Shown piece by piece: positions 34,789-42,784 of a stretch of DNA of 64,000 nucleotides. Made by a program: the position numbers and the translations under genes. The DNA lies in contig NZ_CP146614.1 of NCBI RefSeq assembly GCF_037094685.1, positions 2,480,001 to 2,544,000 on the forward strand, in the 5' to 3' direction. This DNA is from Massilia sp. METH4 (lineage in GTDB: Bacteria; Pseudomonadota; Gammaproteobacteria; Burkholderiales; Burkholderiaceae_D). The first letter of the stretch is position 1; each line of letters opens with the position of its first letter. The notes under the pieces were generated by a model. It was given only the letters and a program-made list of their open reading frames with translations, did no database searches and was not told the origin of the DNA.

Positions 34789-36987
34789 ATGACTGCCACA
34801 GCTCCACTTTTCACCGACCTGCAACTCTCCAACCCGATCCTGAAGGCCCTGAAGGAGGTCGGCTACGAAGCGCCGTCCCCGATCCAGGCGCAGACCATCC
34901 CGCCGCTGCTGGCCAACCGCGACGTGCTGGGCACGGCGCAGACCGGCACCGGCAAGACGGCCGCCTTCGCGCTGCCCATCCTGTCGCGTCTCGACATCCG
35001 CCAGAGCGCGCCCCAGGCGCTGGTGCTGGCGCCCACGCGCGAGCTGGCGATCCAGGTGGCCGAGGCGTTCCAGCGCTATGCCGCGCACATCCCGAACTTC
35101 CACGTGCTGCCGATCTATGGCGGGCAGAGCTACGGCCCGCAACTGTCCGCGCTGCGCCGCGGCGTGCATGTCGTGGTGGGCACGCCCGGGCGCGTGATCG
35201 ATCACCTGGACAAGGGTTCGCTGGACCTGTCGAAGCTGAAGACGCTGGTGCTGGACGAGGCGGACGAAATGCTGCGCATGGGCTTCATCGACGACGTGGA
35301 GCGCATCCTGCAGGAGACGCCGGAATCGCGCCAGACGGCGCTGTTCTCGGCCACCATGCCGGCGCCGATCCGCCGCATCGCCAACACCTACCTGCGCGAC
35401 CCGGCCGAGATCACGGTGGCCGCCAAGACGACGACTTCGGAAAACATCCGCCAGCGCTACTGGCTGGTGTCGGGCATGCACAAGCTCGATGCGCTCACGC
35501 GCATCCTGGAAGCGGAGCCGTTCGACGGCATGATCATCTTTTCCCGCACCAAGCTGGGCACCGAGGAGCTGGCCGAACGCCTGCAGGCGCGCGGTTTCTC
35601 GGCCGCGGCGATCAATGGCGACATGCAGCAGGCCGCGCGCGAGCGCACCATCGGCCAGCTCAAGGAGGGCAAAATCGACATCCTGGTCGCCACCGACGTG
35701 GCGGCGCGCGGGCTGGACGTGGAGCGCATCAGCCACGTGGTGAACTACGACGTGCCGTATGACGCCGAGAGCTACACCCACCGCATCGGCCGCACCGGCC
35801 GTGCCGGCCGCAGCGGCGAGGCGATCCTGTTCATCACGCCGCGCGAGCGCAACCTGCTCAAGACGATCGAGCGTGCCACCCGCCAGCCGATCAAGCAGAT
35901 GGAATTGCCCACGCTGCAGGCCGTGAACGACGTTCGGATCGCGAAGTTCAAGGACCAGATCACGGAAACGCTGGCCGGCGGCGGTCTGGAACAATTCCTG
36001 TCGCTGGTCGCCGATTACGAGCGCGAGCACGACGTGCCGGCGATCGAGATCGCGGCGGCGCTGGCCATGATGGCACGCGGCGGCACGCCGCTGCTGCTGG
36101 ACAAGAAGGCCGAGAAGGGCTGGCACGAAGACGGCCGGCCGGCGGCGCCGCAGCGCGATGAGCGGAGCCCGCGTGCCGAGCGCGGCGACCGGTTCGACCG
36201 GCCGGAGCGCGCCGAACGGCCGGCCTTCCCGAAGAAGGAGCGCATCCATCGCGAGCCGGAGCCGGGCATGGCCACCTACCGCATCGAAGTGGGCTACGAG
36301 GATGGCGTCAAGCCGGGCAATATCGTGGGCGCCATCGCCAACGAGGGCGGCGTCGACTCGAAATTCATCGGCCGCATCGAGATTTTCGAGGACTACACGG
36401 TGCTCGACATGCCGGACGACCTGCCGGCCGACGTGCTCGATACGCTGACCCAGGTGCGCGTGGCCGGCCGGCCGCTGCGCATCCGCCGCGATGGCGAGGC
36501 TGCCCCGGCGGCCGCGCCGGCGCCGGCGAAAGCCGCGCCGAAGCCAGCGCGCGAGGCGGCACCGAAGCCAGCGCGAGAGGCGGCGCCGAAGGGCCTGGAC
36601 GCCGTGGTGGCCGAAGCCGCGACCGATGACGAAGCGCCGAAGAAGAAGGAGCGCAAGCGCGCCCAGGATGGCCTGGCGATGCGCGCCTACCGCATCGAGG
36701 TGGGCAGCCAGCACGAGGCCACCCCGGCCAATATCGTGGGCGCGATCGCCAACGAAAGCGGGCTGGAAGCGCGCTACATCGGCCGCATCGAGATCTTCGA
36801 CGACCACACGGTGCTGGAAATGCCGGACGGCATGCCGGACGAGATCTTCCGCCACCTGGGCAAGGTGTGGGTCGGCGGCCAGCAATTGAAGATCAGCCTG
36901 GCCGATGCGATGCCGCCCCTGTCAGCCAAGCACACGCCGCCGAAGAAGCCGGCCGCCAAGGGCGCCAAGCCGAAGGCGAAGCGCTGA
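34789..36987 (+). CDS. DEAD-box RNA helicase with two DbpA-type RNA-binding domains
   Basis: 732 aa. The helicase core (about residues 1-375) has the Q motif, Walker A (AQTGTGKT), DEAD (VLDEADEML), SAT (FSATMP) and VI (HRIGRTGRAGR). A DeaD/CsdA-like linker follows. Unusually, the DbpA-type RNA-recognition domain appears twice, from about residue 494 (MATYRIEVGYEDG ... NIVGAIANEGGV) and 631 (MRAYRIEVGSQHE ... NIVGAIANESGL), joined by a KPAREAAPK linker. The family acts in ribosome assembly and cold-shock RNA unwinding; the second domain may widen RNA contacts. The closest named relative is DeaD/CsdA, and the duplicated domain makes the symbol uncertain. Confidence 0.9.
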   Translation: MTATAPLFTDLQLSNPILKALKEVGYEAPSPIQAQTIPPLLANRDVLGTAQTGTGKTAAFALPILSRLDIRQSAPQALVLAPTRELAIQVAEAFQRYAAHIPNFHVLPIYGGQSYGPQLSALRRGVHVVVGTPGRVIDHLDKGSLDLSKLKTLVLDEADEMLRMGFIDDVERILQETPESRQTALFSATMPAPIRRIANTYLRDPAEITVAAKTTTSENIRQRYWLVSGMHKLDALTRILEAEPFDGMIIFSRTKLGTEELAERLQARGFSAAAINGDMQQAARERTIGQLKEGKIDILVATDVAARGLDVERISHVVNYDVPYDAESYTHRIGRTGRAGRSGEAILFITPRERNLLKTIERATRQPIKQMELPTLQAVNDVRIAKFKDQITETLAGGGLEQFLSLVADYEREHDVPAIEIAAALAMMARGGTPLLLDKKAEKGWHEDGRPAAPQRDERSPRAERGDRFDRPERAERPAFPKKERIHREPEPGMATYRIEVGYEDGVKPGNIVGAIANEGGVDSKFIGRIEIFEDYTVLDMPDDLPADVLDTLTQVRVAGRPLRIRRDGEAAPAAAPAPAKAAPKPAREAAPKPAREAAPKGLDAVVAEAATDDEAPKKKERKRAQDGLAMRAYRIEVGSQHEATPANIVGAIANESGLEARYIGRIEIFDDHTVLEMPDGMPDEIFRHLGKVWVGGQQLKISLADAMPPLSAKHTPPKKPAAKGAKPKAKR

Positions 36988-37103
36988 TCGGGGATGGGCG
37001 TGGAGCTGTAAGCGCCATGTCAGGCTGGTGCACGCCCGCGGTGCCGTGCTTGCACCACGATAATGCCGCCCGCGTTCGCGCGGGGCGGCGGAGGCGCCCG
37101 CGC

Positions 37104-37129
37104 CAGGCATTTCAGGGCTGAAATGCCTG
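37104..37129. repeat. 26-bp palindrome upstream of the TnsB-like gene
   Basis: CAGGCATTTCAG-GG-CTGAAATGCCTG, perfect 12-bp arms, 65 bp before the start of the TnsB-like gene and 116 bp after the helicase. Could be an operator or transposase-type binding site, or the helicase terminator, though T tracts are short. Confidence 0.5.
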
Positions 37130-37194
37130 ATATTTGAGCTGGCCCGCTAATTGCATAGACATCCGTATTTACTTCTCTTCAACGGGGAGGCCGG

Positions 37195-38958
37195 ATGTTC
37201 CTGCGAAACGATTTACTTCAATATAACGCGCCGCGGCGGCGCACGATGCGTGTGCTGTGGATCGATCCCGCGCGCACGATGGCCTGGCTGTTCGACATGG
37301 ATGGCAAGGGCTGCGATGTGGAGTCCGCGCGGATACAGGACCTGGAGGCCGACCTGGCCTCGGGCCGCGCACGCCGCATGGCCGACGACCCCTGGCTGGT
37401 CGTGGCCGACCAGGGAGCCGTCAAGCCCGGCCACCTGGCCCTGCGCGACCGCGCCTGGGCCATCGTCTCGGCACTGACGGCCGACGAGCCGGGCATCTAC
37501 GAAGCACGCCGGCGCGGGCAGATGATCGCCGACTACACGGCGCGCCATGGCGTGTCTCACCCCACGATCTACCGCTACCTGCGCCGCTACTGGCAGCGCG
37601 GGCAGACGCCGAATGCACTGCTGCCGGACTACTCGAACAGCGGCGCGCGCGGCAAGACGCGCTCCTCCACGGCCGGCATCAAGCGCGGCCGCCCGCGCCG
37701 CGACGGCGCCTCGCCCGGCATCAATGTCGACGAGCCGATGCGGCGCGTGTTCCGCGTCGCCGCCGCCACCTACGCTGGCACGCGATTCTCGCGCCGCGGC
37801 GCGTACGAGTCGATGCTGCGCGAGTTCTTCAGCGAGCGCCGCGTACTGCCCGAGACCTTGCAGGTGGTGCGTGGCGCCGCCCGCGAGGCGGTGCCCAGTT
37901 TCGGCCAGTTCAGCTACTGGCTCGACCAGTGCCGCATCCTGCGCGGCACGCCACGCCCATTGCCCCTGCCGCCCCATGCGCTGGTGGATGCCGAAGGCCG
38001 GCCGGGTGCCGCTTTCCAGGTCGCCGCGGTGCGGGCCGACGTGCAACTGCTGGGCAGCGACCGGCGCCGGCTGGCCGGCCGGCCCGTCATCTACCTCGTC
38101 AGCGATATGTTTTCCGGCATGGTCACGGGCTTCCACGTCAGCCTGGAGGCGCCCGCCTGGCGCCATGCCTTGCTGGCGCTGGCCAACTGCGCGGCGGACA
38201 AGCCGCGCCAGGCCTTGCGGCACGGCCGCGCCATCGCCGCGCAGGATTGGCCGTGCCGCCACCTGCCGGAACGCCTGCTGGTGCCGGGCGCGCTGGCCGG
38301 CGGCGGCGACGGCGGCCGGGCCCTGCAGGACAATTTCGGCGTGCGCTGCCTGACGGGTATCCCGGCCGAGGTGCCGGCACGGACGGCGCTGGAGCGCCGC
38401 TTCGGCCTGCTGCGCGCGGATGCGCCGGCCCTGTCGGCCGAACTGGGGCCGCTCGACGGGGCGCTGGAACTCCACCAGCTGCGCCGCCTGGTGATCGACG
38501 CGATCCTCGAACACAATCTGCAGGGCGACGGCAGGGGCGCGGCCCCGCTGCAGCTGTGGGATTGGGGCATGCGCGAACGCGGCGCCGCGCTGAAGCAGTA
38601 TGCGGAAGACCTGGTGCGCTGCGCGCTGCTGCCGCTGCAGGATGCGCTGGTGACCGAGGAGGGCATCAGCCTGAACGGCCAGCTGTACACCTGCGCCAAG
38701 GCGGTGGAGGAGCGCTGGTTCGATCGCGCGCGCCAGCGCGGCCGCTGGGTCGTGCGCCTGGCATGCGACGAGCAGGAGCCCGAGTGCGTCTACCTGCCCG
38801 ACCCGGCCGCCCCGATGCGCTTCCACGCTTGCCAGCCGGTGCAGCGCGGCGTCATCGCGGCGCAGCCGTTCGCCCGCCCCGAAGCGCCGGCGCGGCGCCC
38901 TCAAACGGCCGCGCCCTACGGCAGCTTCGAACGCATCGTCGCCGGCTTCGTGAACTGA
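37195..38958 (+). CDS. TnsB-like (Mu/Tn7-type) integrase-fold protein with degenerate active site
   Basis: 587 aa. The N-terminus MFLRNDLLQYNAPRRR followed by RVLWIDPARTMAWLF, the helix-turn-helix region YTARHGVSHPTIYRYLRRYW and the RGQTPNALLPDYSNSG motif are those of TnsB-like transposases (Tn7 family, Mu-type C-terminal domain). In the family as I know it, the first catalytic Asp sits in an F-x-IDATVADVYLV motif; here the aligned segment is FQVAAVRADVQLL with Ala at that place. The usual GDRGEL segment with the second Asp reads LLVPGALAGG here. The third acid survives in ALERRFGLL. So the triad looks lost, although the frame is open over full length. No TnsA, TnsC or TniQ gene is next to it. 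GGGGAGGCC precedes the ATG. Confidence 0.75.
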   Translation: MFLRNDLLQYNAPRRRTMRVLWIDPARTMAWLFDMDGKGCDVESARIQDLEADLASGRARRMADDPWLVVADQGAVKPGHLALRDRAWAIVSALTADEPGIYEARRRGQMIADYTARHGVSHPTIYRYLRRYWQRGQTPNALLPDYSNSGARGKTRSSTAGIKRGRPRRDGASPGINVDEPMRRVFRVAAATYAGTRFSRRGAYESMLREFFSERRVLPETLQVVRGAAREAVPSFGQFSYWLDQCRILRGTPRPLPLPPHALVDAEGRPGAAFQVAAVRADVQLLGSDRRRLAGRPVIYLVSDMFSGMVTGFHVSLEAPAWRHALLALANCAADKPRQALRHGRAIAAQDWPCRHLPERLLVPGALAGGGDGGRALQDNFGVRCLTGIPAEVPARTALERRFGLLRADAPALSAELGPLDGALELHQLRRLVIDAILEHNLQGDGRGAAPLQLWDWGMRERGAALKQYAEDLVRCALLPLQDALVTEEGISLNGQLYTCAKAVEERWFDRARQRGRWVVRLACDEQEPECVYLPDPAAPMRFHACQPVQRGVIAAQPFARPEAPARRPQTAAPYGSFERIVAGFVN

Positions 38959-38985
38959 TTTCCTTCACCCTCGTTGTATCTTGAT

Positions 38986-39009
38986 GCGCGCCGCCCGGCG
39001 CGCTTTTTT
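38986..39009 (+). terminator. intrinsic terminator after the TnsB-like gene
   Basis: GCGCGCCG-CC-CGGCGCGC (38986-39003), an 8-bp stem, followed by six T. It closes the TnsB-like transcript 27 bp after the stop. Confidence 0.8.
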
Positions 39010-39113
39010 ATTGATATTGGCAAGTCAATTCTGCTCGCGATGGAACACGATCGGCACATTTTCGCGTCGAAAAAACCTCCAATATCCATGATTGCGACAT
39101 ATTTCCTGAGTTG

Positions 39114-39142
39114 TTGACTTTCGCGATGACGGCAGGTATGTT
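39114..39142 (+). promoter_or_regulatory. sigma-70 promoter of the unknown gene at 39279
   Basis: TTGACT (39114-39119), a 17-bp spacer and TATGTT (39137-39142), close to the sigma-70 consensus. Predicted start near 39149 leaves a leader of about 130 nt before the ATG at 39279. The gap 38959-39278 holds this promoter and the terminator above and no credible gene. Confidence 0.6.
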
Positions 39143-39278
39143 GATTCATGGAAATGTCGGTCAGGGTCAGGAAAAACAGAGCTCTCGCATATGATGGCCG
39201 AGGCGCGGCGCGAGTTCCTCGGAGAACCGATCGCCAAGCCAGGCGTGCCGTGTCAATGCAAATGAATATACGAGGACC

Positions 39279-39737
39279 ATGGTGACAGAGGATTATTCGA
39301 CCGACCGCCGCGTCCTGGCCTGGTTCTGCGACGAGATCTTTCACGAGCGCTTTGCCAAGCTGTCGCCGCAGTCGCACCCCATGCATGTTCTCGAGTCCAT
39401 CGAGGCATCGTCGCCTGCCGCCGCCCGCAAGGCATTGCGCATGACGCTTGCCGACTTCACCGAGCAGTCGTACGACTGGCCACCGGACTTCGTGCGGCTG
39501 GTCGACGAACGCCTGCGCGGGGCAGGGTTGCCCACACTGAGCGAGCTCCGGTACCGCTTAGGCAAGCGCATGCGGAAAGTACTCAAGCGTGGCGTCATCG
39601 ACACGGAGGACGACTACTATATGCTGGCCGGCCTCGCATCGGATCGGAGTGCCAGCATGACCGAGGCAGACCACGCGTTGCTGGCGCGCTTGCTGGCCGA
39701 CTACGAGAACCGCCTGCGCCCCCAGCCGCCGGCGTGA
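39279..39737 (+). CDS. unknown 152-aa protein
   Basis: 152 aa from the ATG at 39279, with GAGGACC upstream. Soluble, with segments predicted to be mostly helical: RRVLAWFCDEIFHERFAKLS, ALRMTLADFTEQS and HALLARLLADYENRL. No motif that I recognise. Own promoter and terminator upstream separate it from the TnsB-like gene. The region after it (39738-40102) holds no credible gene. Confidence 0.6.
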   Translation: MVTEDYSTDRRVLAWFCDEIFHERFAKLSPQSHPMHVLESIEASSPAAARKALRMTLADFTEQSYDWPPDFVRLVDERLRGAGLPTLSELRYRLGKRMRKVLKRGVIDTEDDYYMLAGLASDRSASMTEADHALLARLLADYENRLRPQPPA

Positions 39738-39922
39738 GCACCAGCCGGCCTTGACCGGCTCACCTCCTCCACGCGACCACTGCCACGCATATTGCAGAAG
39801 CCACGGCCGTGAGCGTGCGATTCCTCCACGGCGCAGCGCCAGCTCGCCGTCCTATTCGCCCGGCAACGAGCATGGGTCCGCCGAGCGGCACTGCGCTGCT
39901 TCAAGGAGTAACTTGCATCCCG

Positions 39923-39957
39923 GTGCGTCGCACTGGTGCGCCTTGCGACACCGCAAG
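39923..39957. promoter_or_regulatory. candidate enhancer-binding palindromes upstream of the sigma-54 promoter
   Basis: Two dyads, GTGCG-T-CGCAC (39923-39933) and CTTGCG-ACAC-CGCAAG (39942-39957), lie about 145-180 bp upstream of the sigma-54 promoter at 40103. This is the usual distance for upstream activator sites of NtrC-type activators. No activator gene is nearby. In 39738-39922 I see only a small hairpin at 39743-39760. Confidence 0.4.
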
Positions 39958-40102
39958 CACTTCTACACTGCGGTGACTTTCAAACAAAGTTCGGCGCTCG
40001 TGTCGGGCTGAGCCTGCAACATGCACCAACGTGCCAGAAAGGCCAGCAAAGCCGAAACCACTTCATTCGCCTCGTCAAAAAGAGTGCTTACGTGACAAGA
40101 AA

Positions 40103-40118
40103 TGGCACGCCGATTGCT
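40103..40118 (+). promoter_or_regulatory. sigma-54 (RpoN) promoter
   Basis: TGGCACGCCGATTGCT fits the -24/-12 consensus TGGCACG-N4-TTGCW base for base, with the invariant GG and GC 10 bp apart. The predicted start is near 40130, about 35 nt before the amine oxidase ATG at 40164. Expression of the operon would need an ATP-hydrolysing enhancer-binding protein. Confidence 0.8.
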
Positions 40119-40163
40119 TAGATACCCATGTGCAAGCATGTTCACCAACACAAAGGGGCAGCA

Positions 40164-41753
40164 ATGAAGCAAGGGTTGATGAAGGCGGTAACGCGGCGCG
40201 ATTTTCTCTACCGCGCCGCGGCGGTGGGCGGTACGGGCTTGCTGCTGAACGCGATGAACGCATGGGGCATGGGCATCGGTTCCACGATGTCCGGTCCGCC
40301 AGCCTTGACGGGCAGCGGCAAGGGCAAGTCGGTGGTGATCCTGGGCGCCGGCCTGGCCGGCATGACGGCCGCCTACGAGATGGCAAAGCTGGGCTATCGC
40401 GTGCAGGTGCTGGAAGCGCGTGGCTTCGCCGGCGGCCGCTGCCAGACGGCGAGGAGCGGCTTCGAGCTCACGGAGCTGGGCGGCGAAACGCAACGCTGCG
40501 CGTTCGACAAGGGCCAGTACATCAACCACGGCCCGTGGCGCATTCCGCTGCACCACCAGTCCACGCTGCACTACACGCGGCTGTTCGAGGTGCCGCTGGA
40601 AGTGATGGTCAACGATAACGATCACGCCTTCGTCTACCTGGAAAACGGCGGCCCGCTGTCGAAGCAGCGGCTGCGCCCCGCGCAGATCAAGGCCGACATG
40701 CGCGGCCATGTGGCCGAGCTGCTGGCCAAGTCGGTGCAGGACCACCAGCTCGACAAGGCCCTCTCGACCGATGACCAGCGCGCGCTGCTCGACTACCTGA
40801 AGCACGAGGGCCACCTGGCGGCGGGGGATCTAAGTTACAAGGGCCGCAGCGGCCGCGGCTTTGCCGTCAACCCTGGCGCCGGCGTCACCCCCGGTCCCGG
40901 TTCGTTCTCCGATCCGCTCGCTTTCCACGACCTGCTGGCATCCGGCGTGGGCAAGGTGTACAGCGCGGTGCAGGATTACCCGATGCAGAACACGATGTTC
41001 CAGCCGGTGGGCGGCATGGATGCCATCGCCAAGGCGTTCGAAAAGCGCGTGGGCCGCCACATCCGCTACAACGCCGAGGTGCAGAAGATCAGCCACGGCG
41101 AGAACCATGTCACGATCGCGTTCAAGGACACGAAGACGGGCAAGGAGGGCATCGTCACGGCCGACTACTGCCTGTGCACGATGCCGCTCTCAACCCTGCG
41201 CATGGTCGACACCGATTTCTCCGACGGTTTCAAGACCGCCATCAAGTCCGTGGCCTACGCGCCGGTCGGCAAGATCGGCCTGCAGATGAAGCGCCGCTTC
41301 TGGGAGGAGGATGATCACATCTATGGCGGCCACGTGCTGACCGACATGAAGGGCATCAACACGATCTCGCTGCCCTCGGCCAGCTGGCAGAAGAAGAAGG
41401 GTGTGGTGCTCGGCTACTACAACTACCAGACGGCGGCGATCGAAGTCAGCGGCCTGACGCCCGCCGAACGCGCCGAGTTCGCGCTCGCTGCCGGCGAAAA
41501 GATCTTCCCGGCCTATCGGGACTCGTTCGACAGCGCCTTCTCGGTGGCCTGGCACCGCGTGCAATACAACCTGGGCGGCTGGGCCGAATGGAACGACGAA
41601 AGCCGCAAGAGCGCCTATCCGAAGCTGCTGGAAGGCGAGGGCCGCGTGCTGCTGGCGGGCGAACACCTGTCCTACCTCACCGGCTGGCAGGCCGGGGCGA
41701 TCGAATCGGCCTGGCAGCAGATGGCCCGCATTCATGAAAGGGCGATGGCATGA
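40164..41753 (+). CDS. Tat-exported flavin amine oxidase/dehydrogenase
   Basis: 529 aa from the ATG at 40164 (GGGGC upstream); an upstream ATG at 40128 lies at or before the predicted transcription start. Tat signal in TRRDFLYRAAAVGG. FAD-binding motif VVILGAGLAGMTAAYEM followed by VLEARGFAGGRC. The C-terminal flavin-contact segment is LAGEHLSYLTGWQAGAIESAWQ. Related to the amine oxidase family; in NicA2, a known member, the electron acceptor is a cytochrome c and not oxygen. A cytochrome c gene overlaps this one by ATGA, suggesting the same here. Likely a periplasmic amine dehydrogenase; the substrate is not evident. Confidence 0.85.
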   Translation: MKQGLMKAVTRRDFLYRAAAVGGTGLLLNAMNAWGMGIGSTMSGPPALTGSGKGKSVVILGAGLAGMTAAYEMAKLGYRVQVLEARGFAGGRCQTARSGFELTELGGETQRCAFDKGQYINHGPWRIPLHHQSTLHYTRLFEVPLEVMVNDNDHAFVYLENGGPLSKQRLRPAQIKADMRGHVAELLAKSVQDHQLDKALSTDDQRALLDYLKHEGHLAAGDLSYKGRSGRGFAVNPGAGVTPGPGSFSDPLAFHDLLASGVGKVYSAVQDYPMQNTMFQPVGGMDAIAKAFEKRVGRHIRYNAEVQKISHGENHVTIAFKDTKTGKEGIVTADYCLCTMPLSTLRMVDTDFSDGFKTAIKSVAYAPVGKIGLQMKRRFWEEDDHIYGGHVLTDMKGINTISLPSASWQKKKGVVLGYYNYQTAAIEVSGLTPAERAEFALAAGEKIFPAYRDSFDSAFSVAWHRVQYNLGGWAEWNDESRKSAYPKLLEGEGRVLLAGEHLSYLTGWQAGAIESAWQQMARIHERAMA

Positions 41754-42151
41754 CGTACAACTTCACTGCCCTGGTGGCATTGGCGGGCTTCGTCAGCGCG
41801 GTGCCGCTGCCCGCATCGGCCGCCGACGGCAAGGCCGTGTACCAGAAGAATTGCGCGGCCTGCCACCAGGCGACCGGCAAGGGCATTCCCGGCGCGTTTC
41901 CCGCGCTGGCCGGTAGCGCGTTCGTGCAGGGCCCCGCCAAGGACCCGGCCACCGTGCTCTTGAGGGGCCGCGGCGGCATGCCCGACTTTTCGCAGAACCT
42001 CAACGACGGCGATATCGCCGCCGTGCTCACATATGCCCGCTCCAGCTGGGGCAACACGGCGCCGGCCCTGTCCGAACAGGACGTGGCCGCGCTGCGCACC
42101 GAGATTTCGGCCGAGGCTTTCTCGGCCGGCCAGATGTCCAACAAACACTGA
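41750..42151 (+). CDS. periplasmic cytochrome c
   Basis: 133 aa. Signal peptide MTYNFTALVALAGFVSAVPLP then ASA. One haem-c site, CAACH (C35, C38, H39), with the sixth ligand probably the Met in GGMPDF. Class I type cytochrome. It overlaps the amine oxidase stop by four bases (ATGA), which points to a matched electron acceptor for that enzyme. Confidence 0.9.
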   Translation: MTYNFTALVALAGFVSAVPLPASAADGKAVYQKNCAACHQATGKGIPGAFPALAGSAFVQGPAKDPATVLLRGRGGMPDFSQNLNDGDIAAVLTYARSSWGNTAPALSEQDVAALRTEISAEAFSAGQMSNKH

Positions 42152-42163
42152 AAGAGAGGCTTC

Positions 42164-42652
42164 ATGAAACAGCACATCGCCGCCACCCTGCTGATGGCCG
42201 CCGCCGCGGTCACCGCCAGCGCGCAGGACATCGTTCGTCACAAGATCCCCGGCTCGGACTTCCCGATCGCGCAAGCCGTGACGATTCCGCCGAATGCCAC
42301 GATCCACTTCATCAGCGGCCAGGTGCCGCCGATGATCGACAAGTCGGCCAATCCGGACACGATCGCCGCCTATGGCGACACGAAGACGCAGACCGTGGGC
42401 GTGCTGAAGAAGATCGAGGAAATCCTGAAGGGCATGGGCCTGACGATGGGCGACGTGGTGAAGATGCAGGTGTTCCTGGTGGGCGACCCGGCCAAGGGCG
42501 GCCGCGCCGACACGAAGGGCTTCATGGAAGGCTACACGCAATTCTTCGGCGGCCCGCAACCGAACCTGCCGGCTCGCGCGGTGATGCAGGTGGCGGGGCT
42601 GAACTCCGCCGGCTGGCTGGTCGAGATCGAGGTGGTCGCCGCCAAGAAGTAA
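42164..42652 (+). CDS. exported RidA-family protein
   Basis: 162 aa. The signal peptide MKQHIAATLLMAAAAVTASA is unusual, since most RidA proteins are cytosolic. The mature domain has the RidA core: FISGQVPP, the YGDTKTQTVGVLKKIEEIL helix, GMGLTMGDVVKMQVFL and NLPARAVMQVAGL with the ring Arg, ending VEIEVVA. RidA hydrolyses reactive imines and enamines to ketones and ammonia. Placed 12 bp after the cytochrome gene, it could deaminate the imine produced by the flavoenzyme in the periplasm. Confidence 0.88.
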   Translation: MKQHIAATLLMAAAAVTASAQDIVRHKIPGSDFPIAQAVTIPPNATIHFISGQVPPMIDKSANPDTIAAYGDTKTQTVGVLKKIEEILKGMGLTMGDVVKMQVFLVGDPAKGGRADTKGFMEGYTQFFGGPQPNLPARAVMQVAGLNSAGWLVEIEVVAAKK

Positions 42653-42784
42653 TTCACTGAATACGCTGTAAGGGCTGGAAGGGCCCGGGGAAACTGCCGG
42701 CATGCGCGTCGGCAGGGGGACCCTTTTTCGCCTGTTTTTTGCTGCACCGGTTTTTCCATCTTCACTACAAGAAAAGGAATCACA

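Noticed and set aside
39191..39265. Very short ORF (24 codons, MMAEARREFLGEP) before the unknown gene at 39279
   Set aside because: No convincing ribosome site and inside a predicted leader; cannot be told from chance.
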